From: Bradyrhizobium sp. CCBAU 051011
Lineage (GTDB): Bacteria > Pseudomonadota > Alphaproteobacteria > Rhizobiales > Xanthobacteraceae
Reading direction: 5' to 3'
Assembly: GCF_009930815.1 (NCBI RefSeq)
Contig: NZ_CP022222.1
Span: 3,390,501-3,454,500 of the forward strand
Length of the DNA stretch: 64,000 bases
The first letter of the stretch is position 1. Each line of letters opens with the position of its first letter. Position numbers and translations under genes: made by a program. Under the pieces are notes generated by a model. The model worked only from the letters and a program-made list of their open reading frames with translations. It did no database searches and had not been told where the DNA came from. Below, piece by piece: positions 53,028 to 61,975 of the stretch.

Positions 53028-53999
53028 ATGCCGCCCGCCGTCCGCCGCAGCCAGCTACTGCAAGTGATCAACGAGACTTTCGACGACATCGACGCGATGG
53101 CGGCGAGAGCGCTGGAATGGGATCAGGAATACGAACAGATCGGCTGCGGTCGATTTCGCGGAGAGTTGACGCAGCTTGTTCTGGCGGAACTTCAATTGAA
53201 CCGCGAGCGGTGGTCGCCAGGCGTCTTGCAGACGGGAACGGCGCCGAAGAATAGCTGGATCTTCGGTCTCCCGCTAAAGGCGGAGGGTTCGCTGCACGTC
53301 CGCCGGCGTCCGGTCAAGCGCGGCGAGTTGCTCGCGGCGACGTGGCGTGATGACATCGGTTTCGCAGCGACCGGGCCCACCGATCTTATGATCGTCGTTC
53401 TTCCCACCGATCTCATTCACCGATGGATGCAGGTGCGACGCGGCGTCAACGGAATGGACCCCGATCTACCTCCGCGCCACTGGGCTGTGTCGGCGGCGGA
53501 GATGGCTCGCCGCGCCCGTGCACTGGCCGGCTTGCTCAACGATGTGTTCGACCGATCCAGGCTCGATGTGACGGAGGGGCTTCTCACGCGTATGGAATCG
53601 AGAATTTCGGACACCATTCTCGACATGATTCCCTCGGCAGAAGTCATCGAGTCGCTTCACAGCCGCGCGCGGATCGCCCGGGCGGTTTTGCAATTGCTGC
53701 ACGACCGCCGCGATGACCCACCGAGCGTGACGGAGATGTGCGAACAGGTGGACGCCAGGGAGCGCACCCTGTTCCTGAGCTGCATTGAAGCGTTCGGGCG
53801 GCCACCCGCACAGCTATTGCTGGAGCTTAGGCTGAACGCAGTGCACCGTGCGCTTGTTCATCCCATCGAAGGGACGAGCGTCACCAGCGCAGCATCCCAC
53901 TATGGGTTCACACATTTCGGACGATTTTCGTCCATGTACTTCCGCCAATTTGGCGAACTGCCCTCCGCCACGCTCGCGAAGTCGCTGGGATCGAGCTAA
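53028..53999 (+). CDS. AraC-family transcriptional regulator
   Basis: A 323-aa protein with a unique N-terminal effector domain (about 1-210) and a C-terminal double HTH: PSVTEMCEQVDARERTLFLSCIEAFG for the first and NAVHRALVHPIEGTSVTSAASHYGFTHFGRFSSMY for the second, ending FRQFGELPSATL. Its divergent placement suggests it controls the DUF1254 operon on its left. A GGGAGCAGGG-like site is ahead of the ATG. Confidence 0.85.
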   Translation: MPPAVRRSQLLQVINETFDDIDAMAARALEWDQEYEQIGCGRFRGELTQLVLAELQLNRERWSPGVLQTGTAPKNSWIFGLPLKAEGSLHVRRRPVKRGELLAATWRDDIGFAATGPTDLMIVVLPTDLIHRWMQVRRGVNGMDPDLPPRHWAVSAAEMARRARALAGLLNDVFDRSRLDVTEGLLTRMESRISDTILDMIPSAEVIESLHSRARIARAVLQLLHDRRDDPPSVTEMCEQVDARERTLFLSCIEAFGRPPAQLLLELRLNAVHRALVHPIEGTSVTSAASHYGFTHFGRFSSMYFRQFGELPSATLAKSLGSS

Positions 54000-54038
54000 T
54001 TGATCCCAATGTCGGCTTGGGGTCCAGCAACGGACTTA

Positions 54039-54403
54039 GCTCGTCGTTGGCTGCGAGCTGCTTCACCTGCTGCTTGGCGCCAACCAGCGAAGCCTCGAGC
54101 TGGTCAACCTTGTACTTGAACGGTGTTGGATCGATGCGGAACAGCGTCGTCCCGGCTTTCACCGGCTCGTTCGGCTTGACCGGTATCTCGATCACCTTGC
54201 CCGAGACGTTAGGCGCGACCTCGACCACCCGCGAGATCACGACGAAGCTTCCCGACGGGGCCAAATAGTTGAACAACGCCACGAACACCGCGAGGATGAA
54301 TGCGCCGATCAGCACCGCCACGGTGCCGGAGGCCCAACCCCATCTGACCAGCTTGAAAGATGAGCCACACGAGGACCAGATAGAGCGTCAGGATGATGAG
54401 CAT
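54039..54403 (-). pseudogene. Truncated, frameshifted copy of the hlyD gene
   Basis: From the start codon (54403) to about codon 115, this is a near-identical copy of the 5' third of the hlyD gene at 46967-48076. An 8-base deletion (GCTTGGAG absent on the plus strand near 54349) shifts the frame after residue 16, so MLIILTLYLVLVWLIF runs out of frame. The copy then stops matching after QLAAN. A remnant open frame gives 137 aa from 54321. The breakpoint lies just after the araC gene. Confidence 0.9.
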
Positions 54404-54580
54404 GACGGGCTCCTGGAGTAGCCTGCAGTCAACTCGTCCGATCGCAGCGCCGATCATCATTGGACGCACTTCTGGACGACTGGCTTCACCCAGAAAGGGC
54501 TTGGTCTTCGAGTCTGAAGCCGGCAAGCCACCGGCGAGAAATCGGACGCCGGCGCCGAAGCGCCGGCGTGCCGTCAACTT

Positions 54581-56038
54581 TCATTGGGCCGACAAGCCGA
54601 CCGTTGTCTGCGACTTCACAACCGGCGGCGGATTCCATTTGCCGGTCAGCGCCTCGGACTTCGGCGCGTACAGGCGCATGGTGAGATTGAAGGCTCCCTT
54701 CGGCGCCGGCAGCCAGTTGGCTTCCTTGTCCTTGCCGGGGCTTTCGTTCTGGAAATACAGATCGAGCGACCCGTCCGCATTGTACTTGAACGGCATCCAG
54801 CTACTGACGGCGAAGCGGTTCAGGGCGTTGCCGACCTGGAATCCCTCCGGATCGTACAGCGTGATCGACCAGAAGGCGTTGGCCGGCGGAGCGGCGCCTT
54901 TCTCGAACGTGATGGTGTACTTGTTTGCCCCATCCAGCGGCTTGCCGGATTCGTCGCCGAGATTGAGCGGATAGATGGCGTCCTCGGGCAGGTTGGCTCC
55001 GAGCCCCACTTGCGAGATGATCGCCCGCTTCAGGTAGTAGTTGCCGTAAACGCCCATGGTGTCTGTGTTCATGGACCAGTTGTTGGCGACACGCGCCAGT
55101 GTCGGCACCTTCCACGCCATCAGCTTCTGGGCTTCCTGCGGCGCGGCTGCCAGTCCCCGTTGCACGGCGGGATCGAGCTTGCTGATATCAAAGCTCTTGC
55201 CGGGTTCGATGCCGATTCTCCGCATCTGGGCGATGATCGGCTCGTCCGTGACGTGCGGCGGATGGAGCTTGAGCAACTCGGCTGCATAGGCGAAATAGGC
55301 GGCAGCAGTCATCGTGTCGACCTGGACCTTGGGCGGCGTTTTCATGTCCACGCTCGGGTCGGACTTGAATTCGACCGTCTTGGGCGTCTTTCCAAATTCG
55401 GAGAGCGGCGTGACTTTGTAACCCGCCTGGATCTGGTTGACCGCATTGTAGTCTGGCGGACCATCTGTCTTGGTGCGGCCAATCACCCAGACATAGGGTG
55501 TTGGCGCCTCGATCCGCTGGGTGTCCTTTGGAAGCTTGAACTCCTCGACAAACCTGTCGCGCAGGTCCGGCCGCCAGCCGGGCGGCGTCAGCAGGTAGGT
55601 GCCGGCCTTGGTGCCCGTGGTTCGCCATCCGGGCGAGGCAAACACGTCCGTCCACATGTCGAGCATCGGCAGCAGATAGTAACGTCCATTGGTATCGGGA
55701 ACGCTGACGACGACAGGCTCCCTGGTCATATCCAGCCAGGAGGAGGAATAGAGCGTATCGAAATTCGGCCGCACGACACCCTTGAAATCGGCCGGCGGGT
55801 ATTCGCGCGCATTGGCGAACGTATTCATCGGGCCTTTAAGGCTCTCTTTTCCGGCTTCAACGTTTGTGAGTTGCTTCCTCGTGACGTCCATCGATAGCAG
55901 AGAATAAAAATAGACGTAGGCGTCCACTGCAATGGCGCGCGCCTCATCCTCGTTGATGGGCGCCGCTGTCTGGGCCAGCGCTGCCGGGGCCGCGCCGAGG
56001 CAGAGAGACAATGTCAGCGTTAGAATTCCTCGAAGCAT
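54581..56038 (-). CDS. DUF1254 domain exported protein, divergent member
   Basis: A 485-aa protein with signal peptide (LRGILTLTLSLCLGAAPAALA), DUF1254 region (VDAYVYFYSLLSMDVTRKQLT, PNFDTLYSSSWLDMTREPVVV, DMWTDVFASPGWRTTGTKAG) and DUF1214 end (AFWSITLYDPEGFQVGNALN, YFQNESPGKDKEANWLPAP). It is more like the widespread standard type than paralogues A and B. AGGAGG precedes ATG 56038; the longer frame is non-coding. It probably belongs to the same physiological system. Confidence 0.85.
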   Translation of the reverse strand: MLRGILTLTLSLCLGAAPAALAQTAAPINEDEARAIAVDAYVYFYSLLSMDVTRKQLTNVEAGKESLKGPMNTFANAREYPPADFKGVVRPNFDTLYSSSWLDMTREPVVVSVPDTNGRYYLLPMLDMWTDVFASPGWRTTGTKAGTYLLTPPGWRPDLRDRFVEEFKLPKDTQRIEAPTPYVWVIGRTKTDGPPDYNAVNQIQAGYKVTPLSEFGKTPKTVEFKSDPSVDMKTPPKVQVDTMTAAAYFAYAAELLKLHPPHVTDEPIIAQMRRIGIEPGKSFDISKLDPAVQRGLAAAPQEAQKLMAWKVPTLARVANNWSMNTDTMGVYGNYYLKRAIISQVGLGANLPEDAIYPLNLGDESGKPLDGANKYTITFEKGAAPPANAFWSITLYDPEGFQVGNALNRFAVSSWMPFKYNADGSLDLYFQNESPGKDKEANWLPAPKGAFNLTMRLYAPKSEALTGKWNPPPVVKSQTTVGLSAQ

Positions 56039-56584
56039 GTCGAATCCTCCTCTTCTGATGTCTGCTGTGGTTGTTTGTGAGAAGCTCGGAGCATCTGAGG
56101 CCGTCAGGTGATGCAAATGACCTCCATTGCGTTTGAAAAAACGGTAGTGGGCGCGGGACTGCTGTCATTCCCGCAGATCAATAGGTGTCTTAACAAGTCA
56201 TTGACGGCGCAAAAGCCGCGGCGTGTGCTGACTTAAATCAAGGTGCTCGGAAAAATGACGCCGGCAGGCTTAACGTAGAGGTGTTTTCAGCTCCCTTCAC
56301 ACGCGGCATCCTAGCGCGAGCGGGAAATAGCGGCAAATCACGGCGGTCTTTTCTCGCGGTGGCCGAATGGGTCAGCGTCGCTTTCATAATCGCGAGCAGG
56401 CAATAAAAGCTGCTGCGGACGCGTGCAAAAAAAACCGCACGCATAAAAATTAGGCTGCGCGATTCCGATAGTCCATTTAAACATAATGCGCGAGATCGCC
56501 GCTAGGATGATGCGGCGGCATTCAGGTGTTCGGCGGTAAAAATTTACAACTTTAAGTATTGATCTTCAGGTTTGGAATTCAGCG
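56039..56584. other. Gene-free region, AT-rich toward its right end
   Basis: 546 bp with no ORF that looks real on either strand. 56380-56560 is notably richer in A/T than its surroundings, with AAAAAAAACCGC and TTTACAACTTTAAGTATTG. It contains the promoters of the DUF1254 gene and of the 112-aa gene. Confidence 0.35.
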
Positions 56585-56923
56585 ATGCGGAAAATAATCG
56601 AATTCCCCGACGTGGCATCGTCCGGCCGTCGTGCCGCTCCCTCCGGTCAGCCCGCCGGAAGCGCTCCGGGTTCGCCATCAGCGCCGCCGTCGATCGAGCC
56701 GATCTGGGCGGTGGTCGATTCATTGTCTCGAACCCTCGAATGCATCAAGACGATGTGCGCGACCGCTCCGAACGGACCGATCCGCGAAAAGCTGGAGATC
56801 GAACGAACAAATCTCGTGATCGGGCTTTTCGTCGCGCGGATCGCGGCAATGCGGGTGACGTCGGGCGAGCCCGCAGCCGAGGCTTTGGCCGAGCCGAATT
56901 TTCCGATCTCCCGGCGCGGATGA
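56585..56923 (+). CDS. Hypothetical protein, 112 aa
   Basis: A Pro/Ser/Ala-rich N-terminal third (FPDVASSGRRAAPSGQPAGS) precedes a helical part (IEPIWAVVDSLSRTLECIKT, then REKLEIERTNLVIGLFVARI). No known domain; the helical part resembles small Bradyrhizobium proteins of unknown role. It converges on the cupin gene with 12 bp between. Confidence 0.55.
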   Translation: MRKIIEFPDVASSGRRAAPSGQPAGSAPGSPSAPPSIEPIWAVVDSLSRTLECIKTMCATAPNGPIREKLEIERTNLVIGLFVARIAAMRVTSGEPAAEALAEPNFPISRRG

Positions 56924-56935
56924 CGGCGTGCCGCT

Positions 56936-57469
56936 TTATCGCGCGCTAGGCGTCCATAGCCGGACCAGCGGGCCGTCTGCGCCCCGCACCGGGTCCGTCT
57001 TCGGCAGCTTCACTTCCGGAATCGTCTTCAACGCCTTGGCGTGGTTCTCAGGCGTCGGCCGCGTGATCTGCATCGGCGGGCCCGGCGGATAGGCGCCGAC
57101 CACGCAGAAATCCGGGCTGGCCGAAAGGCACTGATGCCCGGTGCCCGCGGGCAGGATGGCAACGTCGCCGGCCGATATCTCCAGCTCCTCGCCGCCGTCG
57201 CCGCCAAAGCGCACGCGGGCCTGGCCGCGGGCAACGCCGAGCACCTCATGCACGGTGGCGTGATAGTGCGTGTAGTCGTAGACGCCGTTGCGCCACATCG
57301 CGCCCCAGCCATTGGCGCCGAACAATCCCTCGATGGTCTTTTCCGGATGATCGTTCGCGACATCGACCGCACCCTTGTAGACCAAGAATGGCAGGGGATT
57401 GTTGGGTACGAGGCCATCGTCCTCGAAGACGAAGGCGAATGGTTCAATATCGGCGCTGACAACGGACAT
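56936..57469 (-). CDS. Cupin domain protein
   Basis: A 177-aa single-cupin protein. Motif 1 is YTHYHATVHEVLGVARGQARVRFGG, with His-x-His and Glu as likely metal ligands, and motif 2 is DVAILPAGTGHQCLSAS with the last His. The layout is like YjlB-type cupins. The reaction is unknown. ATG 57469 (MSVVSADIEP) is the start; the longer open frame is read through the upstream repeat. Confidence 0.82.
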   Translation of the reverse strand: MSVVSADIEPFAFVFEDDGLVPNNPLPFLVYKGAVDVANDHPEKTIEGLFGANGWGAMWRNGVYDYTHYHATVHEVLGVARGQARVRFGGDGGEELEISAGDVAILPAGTGHQCLSASPDFCVVGAYPPGPPMQITRPTPENHAKALKTIPEVKLPKTDPVRGADGPLVRLWTPSAR

Positions 57470-57496
57470 GGTTGCTCTCCGCAATCGCAGAAATCG

Positions 57497-57582
57497 TAGG
57501 GTGGGCAAAGCGAAGCGTGCCCACCATTCCGAGTGAAGCGTGAGATGGTGGGCACGGCGCTGTCGCGCCTTTGCCCACCCTA
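57497..57582. repeat. Palindromic intergenic repeat, GGGTGGGCAAAGCG family, copy 3
   Basis: TAGGGTGGGCAAAGCGAAGC at the left and CGCCTTTGCCCACCCTA at the right pair as outer arms, with GTGCCCACCAT/ATGGTGGGCAC inside. Same family as 331-412 and 38117-38201. Confidence 0.9.
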
Positions 57583-57606
57583 CAACTTCAAACCAAACTC
57601 CGCGCC

Positions 57607-58104
57607 TCACGTTCCCTTAGGAATCTCGAAAACCAGACACGTCGTCGTCGCATGCGCGAGCAGCCGGCCCTTGGCGTCGGTGATGCGTGCTTCCGCTGTC
57701 GCGGCGCGGCGGCCGACATTGAGCGTCTTGCCCTCGGTGCGGACAGGGCCGGTATCCCTGGTCATGCCCTTGATGAAGGAAATCTTGAATTCGAGCGTGG
57801 TGTAGCCGGTGCCGGCGGGAAGCGCGGTGTGAACCGCAAGCCCCATTGCTGAATCCAGGAGGATCGCGGCATAACCGCCATGCACCGAGCCGATCGGATT
57901 GTAGTGCCGGAAGCCCGGCACGCTCTGGAACATGACGTGCCCTTCTCGGCGGTGGAATCGAACGGCTCGACATTCTGCATGATCGGCGGCGAGGGCAGCT
58001 TGCCCTCGAAGATGGCGCGGACGAAGTCCGAGCCCGGACATCGCGGCCATCACATGCGTCGGTGTTACGCCGTATTCGATCTTGGCATTGGCGGGTTCGT
58101 CCAT
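57607..58104 (-). CDS. PaaI-family thioesterase with two compensating frameshifts
   Basis: A 165-aa hotdog-fold protein. The C-terminal part is normal: HYNPIGSVHGGYAAILLDSAMGLAVH with the catalytic H-G-G-x-x-x-x-x-D region. But residues about 31-60 read GLRPRHLRGQAALAADHAEC, unlike the family. Shifting frame restores DFVRAIFEGKLPSPPIMQNV and EPFDSTAEKG, so one base was gained at about 58028-58029 and one lost at about 57939-57940. Either a sequencing error pair or a real damaged segment. ATG 58104 is likely (MDEPANAKIEYG). The product would cleave an acyl-CoA. Confidence 0.8.
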   Translation of the reverse strand: MDEPANAKIEYGVTPTHVMAAMSGLGLRPRHLRGQAALAADHAECRAVRFHRREGHVMFQSVPGFRHYNPIGSVHGGYAAILLDSAMGLAVHTALPAGTGYTTLEFKISFIKGMTRDTGPVRTEGKTLNVGRRAATAEARITDAKGRLLAHATTTCLVFEIPKGT

Positions 58105-58164
58105 TGGGAATGCGTTCTGCGGTTTGTGATGATGATCATTCGGCACATATTTCGGCACATATCA

Positions 58165-58245
58165 CGTCGTCATGCCCGGGCTTGACCCGGGGCATCCATC
58201 GCTTTTCAAGGAGGATGGATTGCCGGGTCAGGCCCGGCAATGACG
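58165..58245. repeat. Palindromic repeat, GTCATGCCCGGGCTTGACCCGGG family
   Basis: CGTCGTCATGCCCGGGCTTG at the left pairs with CAGGCCCGGCAATGACG at the right, around CATCCATCGC...GGATGGATTG. A common intergenic element in Bradyrhizobium and Rhodopseudomonas, here between carA and the thioesterase. Confidence 0.85.
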
Positions 58246-58255
58246 AGTGAGCGCC

Positions 58256-59446
58256 TTACGCCCGCTTCTTTTCCCGCATCAGGTCCGCGAACCGCTTGAA
58301 CAGATAGTGCGAGTCGCGCGGGCCCGGGGAGGCCTCGGGGTGGTATTGCACCGAGAATACTGGCTTGTCCTTGAGCTCGATACCGCAATTGGAGCCGTCG
58401 AACAGCGAGATGTGGGTCTGCGTGGCGCCCTCGGGCAGGGTGTCCTGATCCACGGCAAAGCCGTGGTTCATGGAGGTGATCTCGACCTTGCCGGTGGTCT
58501 CGTCCTTTACCGGATGATTGGCGCCATGGTGGCCCTGATGCATCTTCCTGGTCTTGGCGCCGACGGCGAGGCCCAGCATCTGGTGACCGAGGCAGATGCC
58601 GAAAGTCGGTGTGCCCGACGCGATCACCTCACGAATCACGGGCACGGCGTATTTGCCCGTGGCCGCCGGATCGCCCGGGCCGTTGCTCAGGAACACGCCG
58701 TCGGGCTTCATCGCCAGAATGTCTTCGGCCGACGTCGTCGCCGGCACCACCGTGACCTTGCAGCCTTCACCGGCCAAGAGCCGCAGAATGTTCCGCTTGA
58801 TGCCGTAGTCGATCGCGACCACGTTGAACTCCGGCTCGCTCTGCCGGCCAAAACCCTGCTGCCAGGTCCACGGCGTCTCGTCCCAGGTGAAGCGCTGGCC
58901 TGATGTGACCATCGGCACCAGGTCCATGCCTTCGAGGCCCGGCCATTCCCGCGCCTCTTCCTTCAGCCCGTGCAGGTCGAACGTGCCGTTCTTCGAATGC
59001 GCGATCACCGCATTCGGCATGCCCTTGGAGCGGATCAGCGCGGTCAGCGCGCGGGTGTCGATGCCGGAGAGACCGATGATGCCGCGGGCGCGCAGCCACT
59101 GGTCGAGGTGGCGCGTGGCGCGGTAGTTCGAGGGGTCTGATATAGCCGAGCGCAGGATCACGCCGCGCGCGCCGGGTGTCGCCGCCATGTTCACCGTCTC
59201 GATATCCTCGTCGTTGGTGCCGACATTGCCGATATGCGGGAAGGTGAAGGTGATGAGCTGGCCGGCATAGGAGGGATCGGTGAGGATCTCCTCATAGCCG
59301 GTCATCGCGGTGTTGAAGCAGACCTCGCCGACAGCGTGGCCTTCCGCGCCGAGGCCAAAACCCTCCAGCACGGTACCATCGGCAAGCACGAGCAGCGCGG
59401 TCGGTTTCTGGTCCGGCCAGGCTGAGGAATTATCGGATGTTGTCAT
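58256..59446 (-). CDS. carA: Carbamoyl-phosphate synthase, small (glutaminase) subunit
   Basis: A 396-aa protein with the CarA-specific N-terminal domain ([40 protein letters not shown]) and the class I glutamine amidotransferase domain. The nucleophile is in [10 protein letters not shown] and the His/Glu pair in [11 protein letters not shown]. It releases ammonia from glutamine for CarB. Its partner carB is on the same strand 15 kb to the left, so the two are not an operon here. Confidence 0.96.
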   Translation of the reverse strand: MTTSDNSSAWPDQKPTALLVLADGTVLEGFGLGAEGHAVGEVCFNTAMTGYEEILTDPSYAGQLITFTFPHIGNVGTNDEDIETVNMAATPGARGVILRSAISDPSNYRATRHLDQWLRARGIIGLSGIDTRALTALIRSKGMPNAVIAHSKNGTFDLHGLKEEAREWPGLEGMDLVPMVTSGQRFTWDETPWTWQQGFGRQSEPEFNVVAIDYGIKRNILRLLAGEGCKVTVVPATTSAEDILAMKPDGVFLSNGPGDPAATGKYAVPVIREVIASGTPTFGICLGHQMLGLAVGAKTRKMHQGHHGANHPVKDETTGKVEITSMNHGFAVDQDTLPEGATQTHISLFDGSNCGIELKDKPVFSVQYHPEASPGPRDSHYLFKRFADLMREKKRA

Positions 59447-59754
59447 GAGCGCACTTCATAGTCGCAAGCGCCCCCGCGCGTCAAAGCCGGAAGGCCGGAA
59501 AACGTCGGGATTCACATGCGTTTGCTGCATATTTGACCGCCGGTTCCGCCGGTCCTGCGTTTTTCGGGCCAAATCCGCCTGAAATGGGACCGCTCGGCTT
59601 AACCAATTCGAGCCGATCTCGCTCGTTTCGTGCCCGTCCGCCGGACCGGAGGCCACTCCCGTAGTGGCGCGGTTAGCCCAGCCCCTATATAGACGCGGAA
59701 TCTTCCGATAGACCCAAGGGCCCTTTCAGCGGCGCTATTTTCAGTGAGGCAACC
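59447..59754. promoter_or_regulatory. Divergent region between carA and the GatB/YqeY gene
   Basis: 308 bp without a convincing ORF. It holds the carA promoter (leftward) and that of the YqeY gene (rightward); no pyrimidine-sensing leader or palindrome was recognised. Confidence 0.35.
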
Positions 59755-60210
59755 ATGCTGCGCGACGACATCAACAACGCGGTCAAGGAGGCCATGAAGG
59801 CGAAGGAAGAGCGCAAGCTCTCCACGCTGCGCATGGTTAATTCGGCGATCAAGAACGCCGATATTGACGCGCGCGGGCAGGGCAAGCCGCCGCTTTCCGA
59901 TGCCGACCTGCTCGGCCTCCTGCAGAAGATGATCAAGCAGCGCCAGGAATCGGTCGAGCTCTACGACAAGGGCGGCCGCGCCGAGCTTGCCGCGCAGGAG
60001 CGCGAGGAGATCGCCGTCATTTCCGCCTATCTGCCCAAGCAGATGTCGGACGACGAAGTGAAGGCTGCGATCTCCGCCGCCATCGCGGAGACCGGCGCCG
60101 CCAGCGTGAAGGACATGGGCAAGGTGATCGGCGTGCTGCGCGCCAAGTTCGCCGGCCAGATGGACTTCGGCAAGGCCAGCGGCATGGTGAAGGCGGCGCT
60201 CTCCGGGTGA
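59755..60210 (+). CDS. GatB/YqeY domain protein
   Basis: A 151-aa helical protein: DDINNAVKEAMKAKEERKLSTLRMVNSAIKNADIDARGQG at the start, EREEIAVISAYLPKQMSDDE in the middle and [28 protein letters not shown] at the end. It matches the YqeY family, thought to relate to tRNA amidation or stand-alone tRNA binding. In related genomes this gene usually sits by carA and dnaG; here dnaG is replaced by a cyclase-hydrolase gene. The last 27 bp have an echo at 61867. Confidence 0.85.
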   Translation: MLRDDINNAVKEAMKAKEERKLSTLRMVNSAIKNADIDARGQGKPPLSDADLLGLLQKMIKQRQESVELYDKGGRAELAAQEREEIAVISAYLPKQMSDDEVKAAISAAIAETGAASVKDMGKVIGVLRAKFAGQMDFGKASGMVKAALSG

Positions 60211-60249
60211 GTCTTTTGCAGCACGAGCCCTCAGATCTTCCCGCGGGCC

Positions 60250-61578
60250 CTATTGGGCCGCAGCGAACAATTCCCATCGGCCGGGAATGCCTTTGAGATC
60301 GAACGCACCGCGTTCCGTAAATTTGAGCCCAGCACCGGCGACAAGATCGGTTACAACGCGCGATACAAGGACCTCGTTCGCACCGCATTGCGCCATCACG
60401 CGTGCGGCGGCGTGCACCGCGATCCCGCCGACATCCCGGCCCCGCAACTCGATTTCGCCGGTGTGCAGGCCGGCGCGCAGAGGGAGACCCATTTGCTGCG
60501 CAGCTGCGCCGAAGGCGAGCGCGCAACGCACCGCGCGCCCTGGTCCGTCAAAGGTTGCGAGAATGCCGTCGCCTGTGCTTTTCACGAAATTTCCGCGATG
60601 CTTCTCGACCGTCTGCTTCGCCAGACGATCGTGACGATCGAGCAGTTCGTGCCAGCGCTGGTCTCCGACTTCCACCGCCATACGCGTCGAGTCGACAATG
60701 TCGGTGAAGAGGACGGTCGCCAGGACTCGATCCGTTTCGGGAAAAGAGGCGTCGCGATGTCCAGTGACGAACTCCTCAATGTCGCCGATTAGCCCCTCGC
60801 ACGCTTCCGCAAAGCACGCGCCATGGGGAAGATCGCCGTATTCGATGTATTTTGCGCCGGGGATAGCGGCAGCGAGCTTTCGACCTTCAGCAATCGGGAC
60901 GACTGCGTCGGCGCGACTGTGTAGGACCAGTGCGGGAACCCGCACGCTGGGCAGGACCGAGGTTACGTCGATCCGACGGTTCATCAACATAAGTGTTTTG
61001 AAAGCGCCGGGACTGCACGACAGACGTTCCAACTTGCCCAATAGCGCAATCTCGCGCGCGTTTCCGTCGTGGGTCCCGATCACGCGCTTCATCGATAGGC
61101 CCGTGCCCCATGCTGCTACTTTCGCCGCAACGAGGGCTTCGAACGCCTCGTCGGATACGGAACGCCCCGCGCGGACAAAACCGCCGACAAGAACGAGATG
61201 TGATACCCGTTCAGGATACGTCGCCGCGAATAACACGCTCATGGGACAGCCCTCGGAGAACCCAAGCAGGACAGCCCGCTTCGAGCTGATCGCATCCATG
61301 ACGGCGCGAACATCGTCCATGCGTTCTTCCAGCGACGGCACACCGGACACGCGATCCGACAGGCCTTGCCCTCTCTTGTCGAAGGTCACAACGCGCGCAA
61401 ATCTTGATAGATGGTGCAAAAACGCCGTTAATCCGGGCAGTTCATGGTGGAATTCGACATGGGAAATCGCGCCCGGCACGATGACGATGTCGAGCGGACC
61501 ATGCCCCATAGTCTGATAGGCGATGTTTATGTCGCCGCTGAGCGCGTACCGCGTCTCCGGCATAGCGAAATCAGCCAT
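60250..61578 (-). CDS. Alpha/beta-hydrolase fused to class III nucleotidyl cyclase
   Basis: A 442-aa soluble fusion. Residues about 8-260 are an alpha/beta hydrolase: VTFDKRGQGLSD, the nucleophile elbow VLLGFSEGCPMSV, and the late Asp/His (LHSRADAVVP, DLPHGACF). Residues about 285-442 are the cyclase homology domain, with metal-binding Asp in VLFTDIVDSTRM and KSTGDGILATFDGPGRAVRC. The order hydrolase then cyclase is known in rhizobial proteins, where a small ligand may gate the cyclase. ATG 61578 has GGAGACTCCG upstream. It would make cAMP. Confidence 0.85.
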   Translation of the reverse strand: MADFAMPETRYALSGDINIAYQTMGHGPLDIVIVPGAISHVEFHHELPGLTAFLHHLSRFARVVTFDKRGQGLSDRVSGVPSLEERMDDVRAVMDAISSKRAVLLGFSEGCPMSVLFAATYPERVSHLVLVGGFVRAGRSVSDEAFEALVAAKVAAWGTGLSMKRVIGTHDGNAREIALLGKLERLSCSPGAFKTLMLMNRRIDVTSVLPSVRVPALVLHSRADAVVPIAEGRKLAAAIPGAKYIEYGDLPHGACFAEACEGLIGDIEEFVTGHRDASFPETDRVLATVLFTDIVDSTRMAVEVGDQRWHELLDRHDRLAKQTVEKHRGNFVKSTGDGILATFDGPGRAVRCALAFGAAAQQMGLPLRAGLHTGEIELRGRDVGGIAVHAAARVMAQCGANEVLVSRVVTDLVAGAGLKFTERGAFDLKGIPGRWELFAAAQ

Positions 61579-61866
61579 CGGAGTCTCCGATATCCAGTCA
61601 TTATTGCTCCGACGACCGATCCGGATCAATCATGGACTGAAGCCTCGTCGATGCGGTGCAAGGTCGGTTCCGGGTCATTTGACCATCGGCCGGTTACTCC
61701 CGGTCTACCCTGATGAACAGACATTCTCCCCGGCCGTCGACATATCTCAGAGGTGCCTATTGCTGCCGTTCCAATCGTGCATTTCGCGAGGCTCCAGCCG
61801 CTGCAGACGTGGCAGGACCGCCCGCCTCATGGGTCGCGCGGCGTAATGCTCATCGAAGCCTCCAAT

Positions 61867-61893
61867 ATGGTGAAGGCGGCGCTGTCGGGATAG
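61867..61893 (+). pseudogene. Duplicated 3' end of the GatB/YqeY gene
   Basis: ATGGTGAAGGCGGCGCT occurs at 60184-60200 (end of YqeY) and again at 61867-61883, in both cases followed by codons for Ser-Gly-stop (MVKAALSG and stop). The upstream codons at 61849-61866 (LIEASN) also recall the intact KASG. A fragment of about 9-15 codons therefore remains beyond the cyclase gene. Confidence 0.6.
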
Positions 61894-61975
61894 TTTTTCC
61901 GCGGGAACCTTTCTGCCGACGCAGCGTCCAACGGGTTCAAGCTCGTTATTGCAAGCGTTGTGGAAAGGTATCTCG

